Origin: Ancylobacter moscoviensis
GTDB taxonomy: Bacteria; Pseudomonadota; Alphaproteobacteria; Rhizobiales; Xanthobacteraceae
Direction: 5' to 3'
Length of the DNA: 64,000 nt
Assembly (NCBI RefSeq): GCF_007559435.1
Contig: NZ_VMBP01000002.1
Location: 496,001-560,000, forward strand
Position 1 is the first letter of the stretch. The number at the start of each line of letters is the position of its first letter. The notes beneath the pieces are model-generated. The model saw only the letters and a program-made list of their open reading frames with translations, did not search any database and was not told where the DNA came from. Position numbers and translations under genes: made by a program. Below, piece after piece: positions 11,086 through 19,819 of this stretch.

Positions 11086-11290
11086 GGTTTCCTCCAAGGG
11101 ATAAGTCGGCGGCACATTGGACGCTGGCCGCCGCTTGAACGCCGACTGGAAGCTAGAGCGCGAAGGCCCATCGTGTCGAGTTCCCCGGATGTCTAAGGCT
11201 TTTCGCGCGGCAGCTATGCACCGCCTTGACGCCGGGCTCCGTCGGGGCGACATGCCTGAGGCATTCGCAGCGCAGCGGGAGAGCCGGGCA

Positions 11291-12697
11291 ATGGACCATT
11301 TCGACGTCGACCTGTTCGTCATCGGCGCGGGCTCGGGCGGCGTGCGCGCGGCGCGCATCGCGGCCGGCTACGGGGCGAAGGTGCAGATCGCCGAGGAATA
11401 CCGGGTCGGCGGCACCTGCGTGATCCGCGGCTGCGTGCCGAAGAAGCTGTTCGTCTACGCCTCCCGCTTCGCGCACGAGTTCGAGGACGCCGCCGGCTTC
11501 GGCTGGAACGTGGAGGGCGTCTCGTTCGACTGGCCGACGCTGGTCGCCAACAAGGACAAGGAGATCGCCCGCCTGGAGGGCGCCTATCGCGCCAATCTGG
11601 AGCGTTCGGGCGTCGAGATCATTGCCCAGCGCGCGGTAATCGAAGGGCCGCATGCGGTGCGCCTTGCCGATGGCACGCGGCTGACCGCGCGGACGATCCT
11701 GATCGCCACCGGCGCCCGCCCCAATCTCGGCCTCGACTTTCCCGGCCGCGAGCTCGGCATCACCTCCAATGAGGCGTTCCATCTGGAGCGTTTTCCCCAG
11801 CGCATCATCGTTCAGGGGGCCGGCTACATCGCGCTGGAATTCGCCAGCCTCTTCGCCGGTCTCGGCGCGCAGGTCACGGTGGTGCATCGCGGCGACAAGC
11901 TGCTGCGCGGCTTCGACGAGGACATCCGCGCCCGCATGATCGACGAGATGAAGCAGAACGGCATCGCCTTCGAGCTCAACGCCACCATCGACGGCATCTT
12001 CGCCTTCGAGAGCGGCAAGCGCGTGCGGCTGAACGACGGCCGCGACCTCTTCGCCGACGAGGTGATGCTGGCCATTGGCCGCGTGCCGAACACCATCGGG
12101 CTGGGGCTCGATACGGTGGGCGTCGAGCTGAACGAGGCCGGCGCCATCGCGGTGGACGCGGCCTCGCGCACCAGCGTGCCGTCCATCTATGCCGTCGGCG
12201 ACGTCACCGACCGGGTGAACCTCACCCCCGTCGCCATCCGCGAGGGTCACGCCTTCGCCGATACCGTGTTCGGCGGCAAGCCGTGGTCGGTGAACTACGA
12301 CGTCATCCCGACGGCGGTGTTCACGGAGCCGGAGATCGGCGTGGTCGGCCTCCCGGAGGCCGAGGCGCGCGCGCAGGGGCGGCGGGTCGACATCTACAAG
12401 ACCGACTTCCGCCCGATGAAGGCGACCCTGTCGGGCCGCGTCACGCGCGTCTTCATGAAGCTCGTGGTCGATCAGGCCGACGACCGGGTGCTCGGCGTCC
12501 ACCTGATCGGCGAGGGCTCGGCGGAGATCGCGCAGATCGCCGCCATCGCGCTGAACCTGTCGGCGACCAAGGCGGATTTCGACCGCACCATGGCGCTGCA
12601 CCCTTCCGCCGCCGAGGAACTGGTGACGCTCCGGGGCAAGCACGAGTCGAGCGACCCGCTGCCGGAAGCCTCCACCGAGGCGACCCCGGCGCTTTGA
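11291..12697 (+). CDS. gor: Glutathione-disulfide reductase
   Basis: NADPH-dependent flavoenzyme that regenerates reduced glutathione in the cytoplasm. The 468-residue protein shows the FAD-binding IGAGSGGVRAAR (about 11-22), the redox-active pair in GGTCVIRGCVPKK (Cys about 43 and 48), a second GxGxxA dinucleotide motif (QGAGYIALEF), the FAD motif YAVGDVTDR, and the C-terminal catalytic MALHPSAAEEL of the opposing subunit. CVIRGC is typical of glutathione reductase rather than lipoamide dehydrogenase. ATG 11291 places FAD motif I at the usual distance; longer in-frame starts add unrelated residues. Glutathione supply may serve the Atm1-type exporter found further along, an inference. Confidence 0.95.
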   Translation: MDHFDVDLFVIGAGSGGVRAARIAAGYGAKVQIAEEYRVGGTCVIRGCVPKKLFVYASRFAHEFEDAAGFGWNVEGVSFDWPTLVANKDKEIARLEGAYRANLERSGVEIIAQRAVIEGPHAVRLADGTRLTARTILIATGARPNLGLDFPGRELGITSNEAFHLERFPQRIIVQGAGYIALEFASLFAGLGAQVTVVHRGDKLLRGFDEDIRARMIDEMKQNGIAFELNATIDGIFAFESGKRVRLNDGRDLFADEVMLAIGRVPNTIGLGLDTVGVELNEAGAIAVDAASRTSVPSIYAVGDVTDRVNLTPVAIREGHAFADTVFGGKPWSVNYDVIPTAVFTEPEIGVVGLPEAEARAQGRRVDIYKTDFRPMKATLSGRVTRVFMKLVVDQADDRVLGVHLIGEGSAEIAQIAAIALNLSATKADFDRTMALHPSAAEELVTLRGKHESSDPLPEASTEATPAL

Positions 12698-12806
12698 GGC
12701 GGCGCGCTTCCCGCGCGCCTACCTCTTCCGGGCAATCGTGCAAGATTGACCCTGCGGCGGCATACTGGCGCTGCCGCGAGCCTTGGGTGTATAAGGCCCG
12801 CCTTTC

Positions 12807-12835
12807 CCGCCGAGGACGAGCTTCGGCGGCGTTTT
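12807..12835 (+). promoter_or_regulatory. Hairpin with T-run just before DAHP synthase (terminator or attenuator)
   Basis: CCGCCGA (12807-12813) pairs with TCGGCGG (12823-12829) across a 9-base loop and is followed by CGTTTT. It ends only about 20 bases before the aro start codon and lies inside the likely leader, so it is either the gor terminator or an attenuator of the aromatic pathway gene. I found no leader peptide rich in aromatic codons. Confidence 0.4.
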
Positions 12836-12854
12836 CTGTTTGTTGGAGGCCGTC

Positions 12855-14240
12855 ATGTCTGATCGCTGGACGCCGGATAGCTGGAGGGCCATGCCCATTC
12901 AGCAGGTGCCGGAATATCCGGACGCCGAAGCCCTGGCTTCGGTGGAGCGTCAGCTTGCCTCCTTTCCCCCGCTGGTTTTTGCAGGTGAAGCCCGCCGGCT
13001 GAAGCGCGAGCTCGCCAAGGTGGCGACCGGCGAGGCGTTCCTGCTCCAGGGCGGCGACTGCGCCGAGAGCTTCGCCGAGCATTCGGCCGACAACATCCGC
13101 GATTTCTTCCGCGTCTTCCTGCAGATGGCGGTGGTGCTGACCTATGCCGGCGCCTCGCCGGTGGTGAAGGTCGGCCGCATCGCGGGCCAGTTCGCCAAGC
13201 CGCGCTCGGCGCCGATGGAGAAGGTGGGCGATGTCGAGCTGCCGTCCTACCGGGGCGACATCGTCAACGACATCGAGTTCACCGCGGCCTCGCGCATCCC
13301 CGATCCGCGCCGCCAGCTCGAGGCGTACCGCCAGTCGGCGGCGACGCTGAACCTGCTGCGCGCCTTCGCGAATGGCGGTTATGCGAGCCTCGGCAACGCG
13401 CATCAGTGGATGCTGGGCTTCATCAAGGATTCTCCGCAGTCCGGCCGGTACCAGGCGCTCGCCGATCGCATCACCGAGGCGCTCGACTTCATGCGCGCCA
13501 TCGGCATCGATCCGGAGAACCACCCGGAGATGCGCACGACCGATTTCTTCACCTCGCACGAGGCGCTGCTGCTCGGCTACGAGCAGGCGCTGACCCGCGT
13601 GGATTCCACCACCGGCGACTGGTACGCGACCTCCGGCCACATGATCTGGGTCGGCGACCGCACCCGTCAGGCGGACCACGCGCATATCGAGTATTGCCGC
13701 GGCGTGAAGAACCCGCTCGGTCTGAAGTGCGGTCCCTCGCTGAAGCCGGACGACCTGCTGCGCCTCATCGACACCCTCAATCCGCAGAACGAGCCGGGCC
13801 GGCTGACCCTCATCGCCCGCTTCGGCGCGGACAAGGTCGGCGAGCACCTGCCGGCGCTGCTGCGCGCGGTGAAGCGCGAGGGCCGCACCGTGGTGTGGTC
13901 GTGCGACCCGATGCACGGCAACACCATCAAGGCGGCCTCCGGCTTCAAGACCCGGCCGTTCGACCAGATCCTCAAGGAGGTGAAGGACTTCTTCGCCGTC
14001 CATGCGGCCGAGGGCACCTATGCCGGCGGCGTGCATCTGGAGATGACCGGCAAGAACGTCACCGAGTGCACCGGCGGCGCACGCGCGATCTCGGACGCGG
14101 ACCTCAAGGACCGCTACCACACCTATTGCGACCCGCGCCTCAACGCCGAGCAGGCCATCGAGATGGCCTTCCTCGTCGCCGAGCTGCTCAAGCAGGAGCG
14201 TGCCGGGCGCGCGCGTCCGGTGATCGAAGCCGCGGAGTGA
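12855..14240 (+). CDS. aroG: Class II 3-deoxy-7-phosphoheptulonate synthase
   Basis: First enzyme of the shikimate pathway, condensing phosphoenolpyruvate and erythrose 4-phosphate to DAHP. The 461-residue protein belongs to the plant-like class II (AroA-II) family: [12 protein letters not shown] carries the metal-binding Cys (about 63), and [20 protein letters not shown] and [15 protein letters not shown] are signature blocks with PEP- and metal-binding residues. GGAGG lies 6 bases before ATG 12855; an upstream in-frame TTG at 12840 is less likely. A strong terminator follows, so the gene is probably monocistronic. Several gene symbols (aroF, aroG, aroH) are used for this family. Confidence 0.95.
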   Translation: MSDRWTPDSWRAMPIQQVPEYPDAEALASVERQLASFPPLVFAGEARRLKRELAKVATGEAFLLQGGDCAESFAEHSADNIRDFFRVFLQMAVVLTYAGASPVVKVGRIAGQFAKPRSAPMEKVGDVELPSYRGDIVNDIEFTAASRIPDPRRQLEAYRQSAATLNLLRAFANGGYASLGNAHQWMLGFIKDSPQSGRYQALADRITEALDFMRAIGIDPENHPEMRTTDFFTSHEALLLGYEQALTRVDSTTGDWYATSGHMIWVGDRTRQADHAHIEYCRGVKNPLGLKCGPSLKPDDLLRLIDTLNPQNEPGRLTLIARFGADKVGEHLPALLRAVKREGRTVVWSCDPMHGNTIKAASGFKTRPFDQILKEVKDFFAVHAAEGTYAGGVHLEMTGKNVTECTGGARAISDADLKDRYHTYCDPRLNAEQAIEMAFLVAELLKQERAGRARPVIEAAE

Positions 14241-14293
14241 GCAGGGCAGGCCGGGCGAAAAGCCCTTTGCCGGTTCCGGCACCCACGTTAAGG

Positions 14294-14324
14294 AAACACC
14301 GCAGCCTCGGCTGCGGTGTTTTCG
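14294..14324 (+). terminator. Intrinsic terminator after DAHP synthase
   Basis: A 12-bp stem AAACACCGCAGC / GCTGCGGTGTTT around the loop CTCG, followed by TTCG. It sits 53 bases after the stop codon and ends right where the next gene's possible TTG start (14326) begins, which makes that start less likely. Confidence 0.92.
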
Positions 14325-14337
14325 TTTGGAGCTCGGC

Positions 14338-15162
14338 GTGCCGCAGGACGTCTCGCAGCAGGACACTTCGTCTGGGAATGCCGGGCGGCCGGACAACGGC
14401 CGCGAGGTCATCTTCGCGAGCGAGAATGTCCGTGTCGTGCGCACGCCCGGACGGCGCACCGATGTCGCCTTCGTTACCTTCGAGGCGCACCAGATCAATC
14501 CGCCGCGCGACCGCCAGGGCTTCGGCGAGAAGTTCCTGCAGGACAACGGCTTCACCGCCTATCACCTGCTCGCCAACGACAATTTCTGGTTCCAGTACCC
14601 CGAGATGGAGCAAGTGCTCGCGGCGGTGCGGGCGGACGTCGCGCCGGGCACCGAGATCGTCGCCTATGGCGTCAGCATGGGCGGCTATGCGGCGTTCCGC
14701 TTCGCCGGGCTTCTCGGCGCGGCGCGCGTCATCGCCTTCTCACCGCAATACAGCATCGACAAGAAGGTAACGCCCTGGGACAAGAGGTGGGACCGGCTGT
14801 TCGACCGTCCCCGCCAGGTTCTGTGGGAGCACCTGACGACCCCGCGCGGGGTGCCGATCTATCTCTTCTACGACCCGCACAACCGCGACCGGCATCATGT
14901 GCGCCTGCTGGCGAAAGAGGCGGATGTGGTGCGCGTGCGCGTGCCCTATGCCGGCCACGCGACCATCACCGTCTTCATGGAAACCGGCCTGCTCGGCCGC
15001 ACCATCCTTGACATCGGCGAAAACCGCTTCGACGCGGCCGCCTGCGAGCGCGAGCTGAAGACTCATCTCGAGCGTTCCCCGCTCTATGTCGCCAAGCGCG
15101 CGCGCAAGCGGGACCGGTTCCTGCGGCGCCTGCGGGCCGATTTCATCGACTGGTTCGGCTAG
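14338..15162 (+). CDS. Alpha/beta-hydrolase fold protein, first of tandem pair
   Basis: A cytoplasmic protein of about 274 residues with an alpha/beta-hydrolase core and no signal peptide. The nucleophile elbow is AYGVSMGGYAAFRF (Ser about 107), the acid is probably in YLFYDPHNRDRHHV, and the histidine in PYAGHATITVF, so a full Ser-Asp-His triad seems present. The C-terminal ~35 residues are strongly basic (KRARKRDRFLRRLR). The gene downstream is a clear paralogue with the same blocks in the same order. I do not recognise a named family and cannot name a substrate. The start is uncertain: TTG 14326 abuts the terminator, GTG 14338 is chosen, and conserved sequence begins around codon 25. Confidence 0.75.
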   Translation: MPQDVSQQDTSSGNAGRPDNGREVIFASENVRVVRTPGRRTDVAFVTFEAHQINPPRDRQGFGEKFLQDNGFTAYHLLANDNFWFQYPEMEQVLAAVRADVAPGTEIVAYGVSMGGYAAFRFAGLLGAARVIAFSPQYSIDKKVTPWDKRWDRLFDRPRQVLWEHLTTPRGVPIYLFYDPHNRDRHHVRLLAKEADVVRVRVPYAGHATITVFMETGLLGRTILDIGENRFDAAACERELKTHLERSPLYVAKRARKRDRFLRRLRADFIDWFG

Positions 15163-15302
15163 AAAGACGTTTAAGATCAGCTTCTTGCCGGATGTTGAGG
15201 CGCTCGTGAGGGCGGGGGCATTGCCGCGCTTGGGGGCACTTCGCTAGTTTGCCGGCGATGCGGACGCCTTTTTGCGCCGGATGAGTTTCAGGAGGCTGCC
15301 CC

Positions 15303-16127
15303 GTGCGGCAGACCATTTTCGAAAGTGCTGACGTCTCCGTCGTCAAGGTGCCCGGGCATCGTGAGGATGTGGTGTTCGTCACCTTCGAGTCGTTCAACCC
15401 GAACCACAAGCCGGACCGCGCGGGCTTCGGCGAAGGTTTCTTCCGCAGCCGCGGCTTCACCGCCTATCACGTCCTGCCCTCCGCAAATGTCTGGTATCAC
15501 TATCCGGAAATGAAGGAGGCGCTGGCCCGGCTGCGGGCCGATCTTCCGGCAGGGGCGCGGGTCGTCACCTACGGCATGAGCATGGGCGGCTACGCGGCCT
15601 ATCGCTTCTCCGACTGGGTGGGGGCGGATGTGGTGATCGCCTTCTCCCCGCAATACAGCATCGATCCGTGGCGGGTGTGGTGGTGGGAGCGCCGCTGGGG
15701 CTCGGAAGGCAAGTCCTTCATCTGGGACCGCCAGCCGCCGCGCCGGGAGGCGGTGAAGTATGTCTTCTACGATCCGCTGAACCAGGACCGCCGGCATGTG
15801 CGGCGGCTGCGGCGGGAGGCGCCGCTGGAGCTCGTGCGCGCCTATTTCAGCGGCCACGCCACCATCACCTTCGTGCAGGAGTGCGGCATGCTGGAAGCGG
15901 CGGTGATCGGCATTGCCGAGGACCGCTTCGATGCGCGCGATTTCGAGCGGCAGCTCTGGCGCCAGCGCACCGCCTCCGCGACCTATCACAAGATGCGCCG
16001 GCGCAAGAAGACCGGCATCTTCCGGCGCCTGCGCTACATCTGCATCGAGCGTTTTCTTGCCCGCCGCCTCGGCGTGGCAGAAGGCTCGGACCCGGCCGGC
16101 CTGCTGCCCGGCCAGGGCCCGGTTTAG
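15303..16127 (+). CDS. Alpha/beta-hydrolase fold protein, second of tandem pair
   Basis: A 274-residue paralogue of the preceding gene. Shared blocks include VPGHREDVVFVTFES, a GFGEGFF/GFTAYH stretch, the nucleophile elbow YGMSMGGYAAYRF (Ser about 97), VIAFSPQYSID directly after the elbow, YVFYDPLNQDRRHV with the likely acid, and SGHATITFVQE with the catalytic His. The tail is again basic (MRRRKKTGIFRRLR), ending in a segment absent from the first copy. GTG 15303 has AGGAGG 8 bases upstream, a strong site. The 140-base gap could hold its own promoter. Function is unknown; esterase or peptidase-like hydrolysis is only what the fold allows. Confidence 0.8.
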   Translation: MRQTIFESADVSVVKVPGHREDVVFVTFESFNPNHKPDRAGFGEGFFRSRGFTAYHVLPSANVWYHYPEMKEALARLRADLPAGARVVTYGMSMGGYAAYRFSDWVGADVVIAFSPQYSIDPWRVWWWERRWGSEGKSFIWDRQPPRREAVKYVFYDPLNQDRRHVRRLRREAPLELVRAYFSGHATITFVQECGMLEAAVIGIAEDRFDARDFERQLWRQRTASATYHKMRRRKKTGIFRRLRYICIERFLARRLGVAEGSDPAGLLPGQGPV

Positions 16128-16164
16128 CTCGCGGCGCGGCGCGGGAGGGGCGTCCCCGTCTCGG

Positions 16165-17175
16165 TCAGCCCCAGCCTTCCAGTACGATCTTGCCGATCGA
16201 CCGCCCGCTCTCGATGGCGGCGTGGGCGCGCTTGAGATTGGCTGCGTTGATGGTGCCGAAATGGGCGCCGAGCGTGGTGCGCAACGTGCCGGCGTCGACG
16301 AGGCGCGACACCTCCTCCAGAATCTCGTGCTGGCGGATCATGTCCGGCGTCTGGAACATGGAGCGGGTGAACATCAGCTCCCAGTGCAGCGACAGGCTCT
16401 TGCCTTTCAGCGGCAGCGCATCGAGCGTCTGCGGGTCGTCAATGATGGCGATGCGGCCCTGCGGTTTCGCGCCCTTCACGATCTCCGCCCAGTGCTTGTC
16501 GGTGTTGGTGAGCGTGTAGGTGTAGTCGACGAGCCCGAGCCCGGCCGCTTCCAGCTCGGCGGCGAGAGGGCGGGAATGGTCGATCACCGCATGCGCGCCG
16601 AGGTCCTCGATCCATTTGCGGCTTTCCGGCCGCGAGGCGGTGCCGATGACGGTCAGCTGCGTGAGCTGACGGGCGAACTGCACGGCCAGTGAGCCGACGC
16701 CGCCGGCGGCCCCGACGACGAGCAGCTTCGCTCCCGCATCCTTGGCGGGCACCTGCAGCCGATCGAACAGCCCTTCCCAGGCGGTGAGCGAGGTCAGCGG
16801 CAGGGCGGCGGCCTCCGCGAAGCCAAGGCTCTTCGGCTTGTGGCCGGCAATGCGCTCGTCGACGAGATGCAATTCGGCATTGGTGCCTGGCCGGTTCAGA
16901 TCGCCGGCGTAGAACACCGCGTCGCCCGGCCGGAACAGCGTGACGTCCGCCCCCACTGCCTCGACGATGCCGGCCGCGTCCCAGCCGAGGATGACCGGCG
17001 CCTCGTCCGTACCGGCGCGGCGCATGCGTACCTTGGTGTCCACCGGATTGACCGAGACCGCCTGCACGCGCACCAGCAGGTCGCGTGGACCGGGAACCGG
17101 GGCGGGGGCGTCGAAATCGAAGAGCGAGCGCTCCTCGGCGATGGGTAGCGACTGGACGTAGCCGACGGCTTTCAT
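16165..17175 (-). CDS. Zinc-type MDR oxidoreductase (quinone oxidoreductase-like)
   Basis: A 336-residue medium-chain dehydrogenase/reductase, NAD(P)H dependent. The N-terminal GroES-like domain has SVNPVDTKVRMRR and ILGWDAAGIVEAVG, typical of the zinc-binding alcohol dehydrogenase family branch that includes YogA-type proteins; the Rossmann part has VVGAAGGVGSLAVQFARQL (about 157-175). The structural four-cysteine zinc lobe is missing and the catalytic cysteine is replaced (NPVDT), so it likely acts without zinc on a quinone or enone. AGGAGACC precedes ATG 17175. It is divergent from an HxlR regulator, a frequent pairing in which HxlR represses a quinone or aldehyde-responsive reductase. Confidence 0.88.
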   Translation of the reverse strand: MKAVGYVQSLPIAEERSLFDFDAPAPVPGPRDLLVRVQAVSVNPVDTKVRMRRAGTDEAPVILGWDAAGIVEAVGADVTLFRPGDAVFYAGDLNRPGTNAELHLVDERIAGHKPKSLGFAEAAALPLTSLTAWEGLFDRLQVPAKDAGAKLLVVGAAGGVGSLAVQFARQLTQLTVIGTASRPESRKWIEDLGAHAVIDHSRPLAAELEAAGLGLVDYTYTLTNTDKHWAEIVKGAKPQGRIAIIDDPQTLDALPLKGKSLSLHWELMFTRSMFQTPDMIRQHEILEEVSRLVDAGTLRTTLGAHFGTINAANLKRAHAAIESGRSIGKIVLEGWG

Positions 17176-17345
17176 GGAGGTCTCCTGCGTGCGGCGCATG
17201 TGAGTTGATCGTGGCTCCGAGATGTTGCCATGGGCCGTCGAAGCGCAAGAACGCACGAATTTGTCGGCAGGTATCGAAATTGTAAGTCCCTTCCGCAAAC
17301 GCCTCGCGCTACCTAGATTTCCGGCTCCGATCGGGAGATGAGGAC
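17176..17345. promoter_or_regulatory. Divergent promoter region between MDR oxidoreductase and hxlR-type gene
   Basis: The 170 bases must hold both promoters and probably the HxlR operator. The central part is AT-richer than its flanks (around GAATTTGTCGG and ATCGAAATTGTAAG, 17254-17285), but I see no convincing long palindrome. Confidence 0.4.
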
Positions 17346-17726
17346 ATGGCGAGGCGCCACGGCAACTATTCGCGCGGCAAGGGCTGCGCCGTCGAGGCGG
17401 CGCTGGAGGTGATCGGCGCCAAATGGAAGGGCGGCATCATCTACCACCTGCTTTGCGGCGAGCTGCGCTTCAGCGAGCTGCGCCGGCGCATGCCGACCGT
17501 GACCCAGCGCATCCTCGCCAAGGCGCTGCGCGAACTGGAGGCGGACGGCGTCATCTCCCGCACCGTCTACCCGACCGTGCCCCCGCAGGTGGGCTATCGG
17601 CTGACGGCCGAGGGCGAGCGGCTGCGCGTTGCGGTTCAGGAGCTTCATGCCTGGGGCGCGCGGCGCAAGCCGCCGGTCGAGCTCGTGCCGGCCGACGCGG
17701 TGCCGAGCGACGTCGCGGCGGAATGA
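17346..17726 (+). CDS. HxlR-family winged-helix transcriptional regulator
   Basis: A 126-residue MarR-superfamily regulator of the HxlR type. The DNA-binding core runs from GCAVEAALEVIGAKWKGGII through FSELRRRMPTVTQRILAKAL (recognition helix) to the wing TVYPTVPPQVGYRLT, all highly typical. Many HxlR proteins sense electrophiles such as quinones or aldehydes through the single cysteine near the N-terminus; here Cys occurs in SRGKGCAV, at the expected place. The divergent MDR oxidoreductase is its likely target and the two may form a redox-stress module (inference). Confidence 0.93.
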   Translation: MARRHGNYSRGKGCAVEAALEVIGAKWKGGIIYHLLCGELRFSELRRRMPTVTQRILAKALRELEADGVISRTVYPTVPPQVGYRLTAEGERLRVAVQELHAWGARRKPPVELVPADAVPSDVAAE

Positions 17727-17864
17727 GCTTTTCGCCTTCCGGACTCGCCATCGGCGATCCGGCTGATTAGAAGGCCGGTAGCGCCATATCTTCGCCTTGC
17801 CGTCGAATCGGGCAGGGTGGGTGTGGCGCGCACGGATGTTGTTCGGACCGCCCATCGGATCATC

Positions 17865-19784
17865 ATGACCACCACCCCGGAGCAGCCCGTCGCGGGGGGC
17901 GTCTCGCCCCGGCGGCGCTATTTCGAGCCGAAACGGCGTAGCAAGCTGCGGCGGTGGATCACCGGCACCAGCCAGAAGATCGGCCGCTCCGTCGGCCGCC
18001 TGCTGTTCGACACGGAGGGCCGGCCGCGCCCGTGGCTGCGCACGCTGCTGTTCGATGCCTATCAGCGTCCGCGTCCCGGCCTCGAAGGCGTAGTCTTCAA
18101 GGAGCCCGGACGTCCGCGGCGTCCCTTCGCCGACTGGCTTTCCCACGCCGACGACACGCTGGCACCGCTGGTCGCGCATCTGCCGTTCCCATCCCCGGAC
18201 GAAGGCGGGCGCCGCGCCGTGCTCGTGGTCGTGGTCGTGGCGGGCGATGCCGCTCCCGTCGAGGAGCTGGTGCGCACGCTGGCCCTCCAACACACCGTGG
18301 TCCTCCTGCGGCTCGACGGCCGGCCGGAGAGCGTCGCCAGCGCGGTGCTGGTGTCGATCGACGTCGCCGCATCTCGCGCCCCGCGCCCGGTGCTGCTGGA
18401 CGCGCTGGCCCGCCGCGCCGCCGCCTGCCGCCCGCTCTTCGCCGTGACGGCGGGGCTCGACGTGGCCGATGCCGCCGACCTGCTGGAGCAGCGCAACGTC
18501 CCGGTGGTGGCGCTGGCCGGGTCGCCGGAGAGCTACGCCGCCCGCCACGAGGCGCTGGAGCGCGTGCTCGACCGCGCCGGCGCCGTGGCCTTCCCGTCGG
18601 AAGTGGCGAGGAGTGCCGCGCTTGCGCTGCTGCCGCGCTTCGCCGGCCGCCGGCGTCTCGTCGTCGCGTCGGCGCCGGAAGAGGTCGCCGCCATTGGCCG
18701 CGAGATCGGCGCCGAGCTCGACAACGAACTCGCGCTGGTGCTCGCCACTGGGCCGGAGCGGTTGGAAATGCTCGCCATCGTGCGCGAGGACGACCCGCCC
18801 GGTGAGATCGATATTCCGGCACGCCTCGCCACGCTGATCGCCAACTGGCGCCGCAAGGCGCTGCTGCGGCGTCACCCGAACCGCCCGCCGCTGCGCCGGC
18901 CGTTCTCCGGCTTCCACCCGCTGATCTATGCCGAGCACCATCCCGTCGCCTGCTTCGACGGGCGGCGCTATCCGCTCTCGCACTGGATCGAGCGCGGCCG
19001 GCCGGAGGGGCCGTGGACGATGCCGGTCATCGGCCCGCCTGCCGCCCCCGTGGCGAGCGGACTCAGGACCGCGCTGCACGGTCATTTCTTCTACACCGAT
19101 CTGCTGCCGGAGCTGTTGCAGCGCCTGTCGGCCAACGCCTCGCGCCCCGATCTCTTCCTCACCACCGACACGGCGGCGAAGGTGGAGGAGCTGCGCGCGA
19201 TGACGGCGGACTATCCCGCGCGCGTGCGCATCGACATCGTGCCGAATATCGGCCGCGACGTCGGCCCCTTCCTCACCGCCCTGCGCGATGCGCTCACCGG
19301 GGGCGGCTACGACGTCTTCCTCCACGTGCACGGCAAGAAGACCAAGGGCCGCCGCCGCGCCATCGGCGATCCCTGGCGCAACTTCCTGTGGGAGAACCTG
19401 ATCGGCGGCGAGCACGCCATGCTCGACGCGGTGCTCGCCCATATGGCGGCGCATCCCGGCGTCGGCCTGGTCTTTCCGGAAGACACGCATCTGCTCGACT
19501 GGGCGCGCAACGCCCGCGTGGCCGAGGAGCTGCGCCGCGATATGGGGCTCACCGAGCCGATGGGCACCTATGTCGACTTCCCGGTCGGCAACATGTTCGC
19601 CGTGCGCCCGGCGGCGCTGGCGCCGGTGCTCGCCCTCGGCCTCGACTGGCAGGACTATCCCGCCGAGCCGATCCCGGACGACGGCACGGTGATGCACGGG
19701 CTGGAGCGCCTGCTGCCGATGGTGGTGCGCAAGGCCGGCTTCGGCGTCGCCGCCGTGCGGGTGCCGGGCGCTGACTGGGATTGA
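17865..19784 (+). CDS. RgpF-domain (rhamnan synthesis F-like) protein
   Basis: A large protein (about 639 residues) whose C-terminal ~260 residues match the rhamnan synthesis protein F domain found in polysaccharide glycosyltransferases: LHGHFFYTDLLPELLQRL, IDIVPNIGRDVGPFLTAL, YDVFLHVHGKKTKGRR and FPVGNMFAVRPAALAPVL in order. The N-terminal ~370 residues are not an obvious known domain; they begin with a very basic segment and contain a Rossmann-like VLVVVVVAGDAAPVEELV stretch. It probably acts on a cell-surface polysaccharide in the cytoplasm. No O-antigen or capsule genes flank it. Starts at GTG 17817 or 17823 are also possible; MTTTPEQ at ATG 17865 is preferred. Confidence 0.8.
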   Translation: MTTTPEQPVAGGVSPRRRYFEPKRRSKLRRWITGTSQKIGRSVGRLLFDTEGRPRPWLRTLLFDAYQRPRPGLEGVVFKEPGRPRRPFADWLSHADDTLAPLVAHLPFPSPDEGGRRAVLVVVVVAGDAAPVEELVRTLALQHTVVLLRLDGRPESVASAVLVSIDVAASRAPRPVLLDALARRAAACRPLFAVTAGLDVADAADLLEQRNVPVVALAGSPESYAARHEALERVLDRAGAVAFPSEVARSAALALLPRFAGRRRLVVASAPEEVAAIGREIGAELDNELALVLATGPERLEMLAIVREDDPPGEIDIPARLATLIANWRRKALLRRHPNRPPLRRPFSGFHPLIYAEHHPVACFDGRRYPLSHWIERGRPEGPWTMPVIGPPAAPVASGLRTALHGHFFYTDLLPELLQRLSANASRPDLFLTTDTAAKVEELRAMTADYPARVRIDIVPNIGRDVGPFLTALRDALTGGGYDVFLHVHGKKTKGRRRAIGDPWRNFLWENLIGGEHAMLDAVLAHMAAHPGVGLVFPEDTHLLDWARNARVAEELRRDMGLTEPMGTYVDFPVGNMFAVRPAALAPVLALGLDWQDYPAEPIPDDGTVMHGLERLLPMVVRKAGFGVAAVRVPGADWD

Positions 19785-19819
19785 TTGCGGGGACCTCTCG
19801 GGAACGCTAAATCACCGCC

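Noticed and set aside
11086-11290. N-terminal extension of glutathione reductase
   Set aside because: The frame is open from 11117, but the extra 58 residues have no cofactor or targeting features, and ATG 11291 matches the family start.
12453-14555. Minus-strand open frame of about 700 codons
   Set aside because: Antisense to the DAHP synthase gene and crosses a strong terminator and two gene ends.
17313-19697. Minus-strand open frame of about 790 codons
   Set aside because: Antisense to the HxlR and RgpF-domain genes; no recognisable domain or ribosome site.
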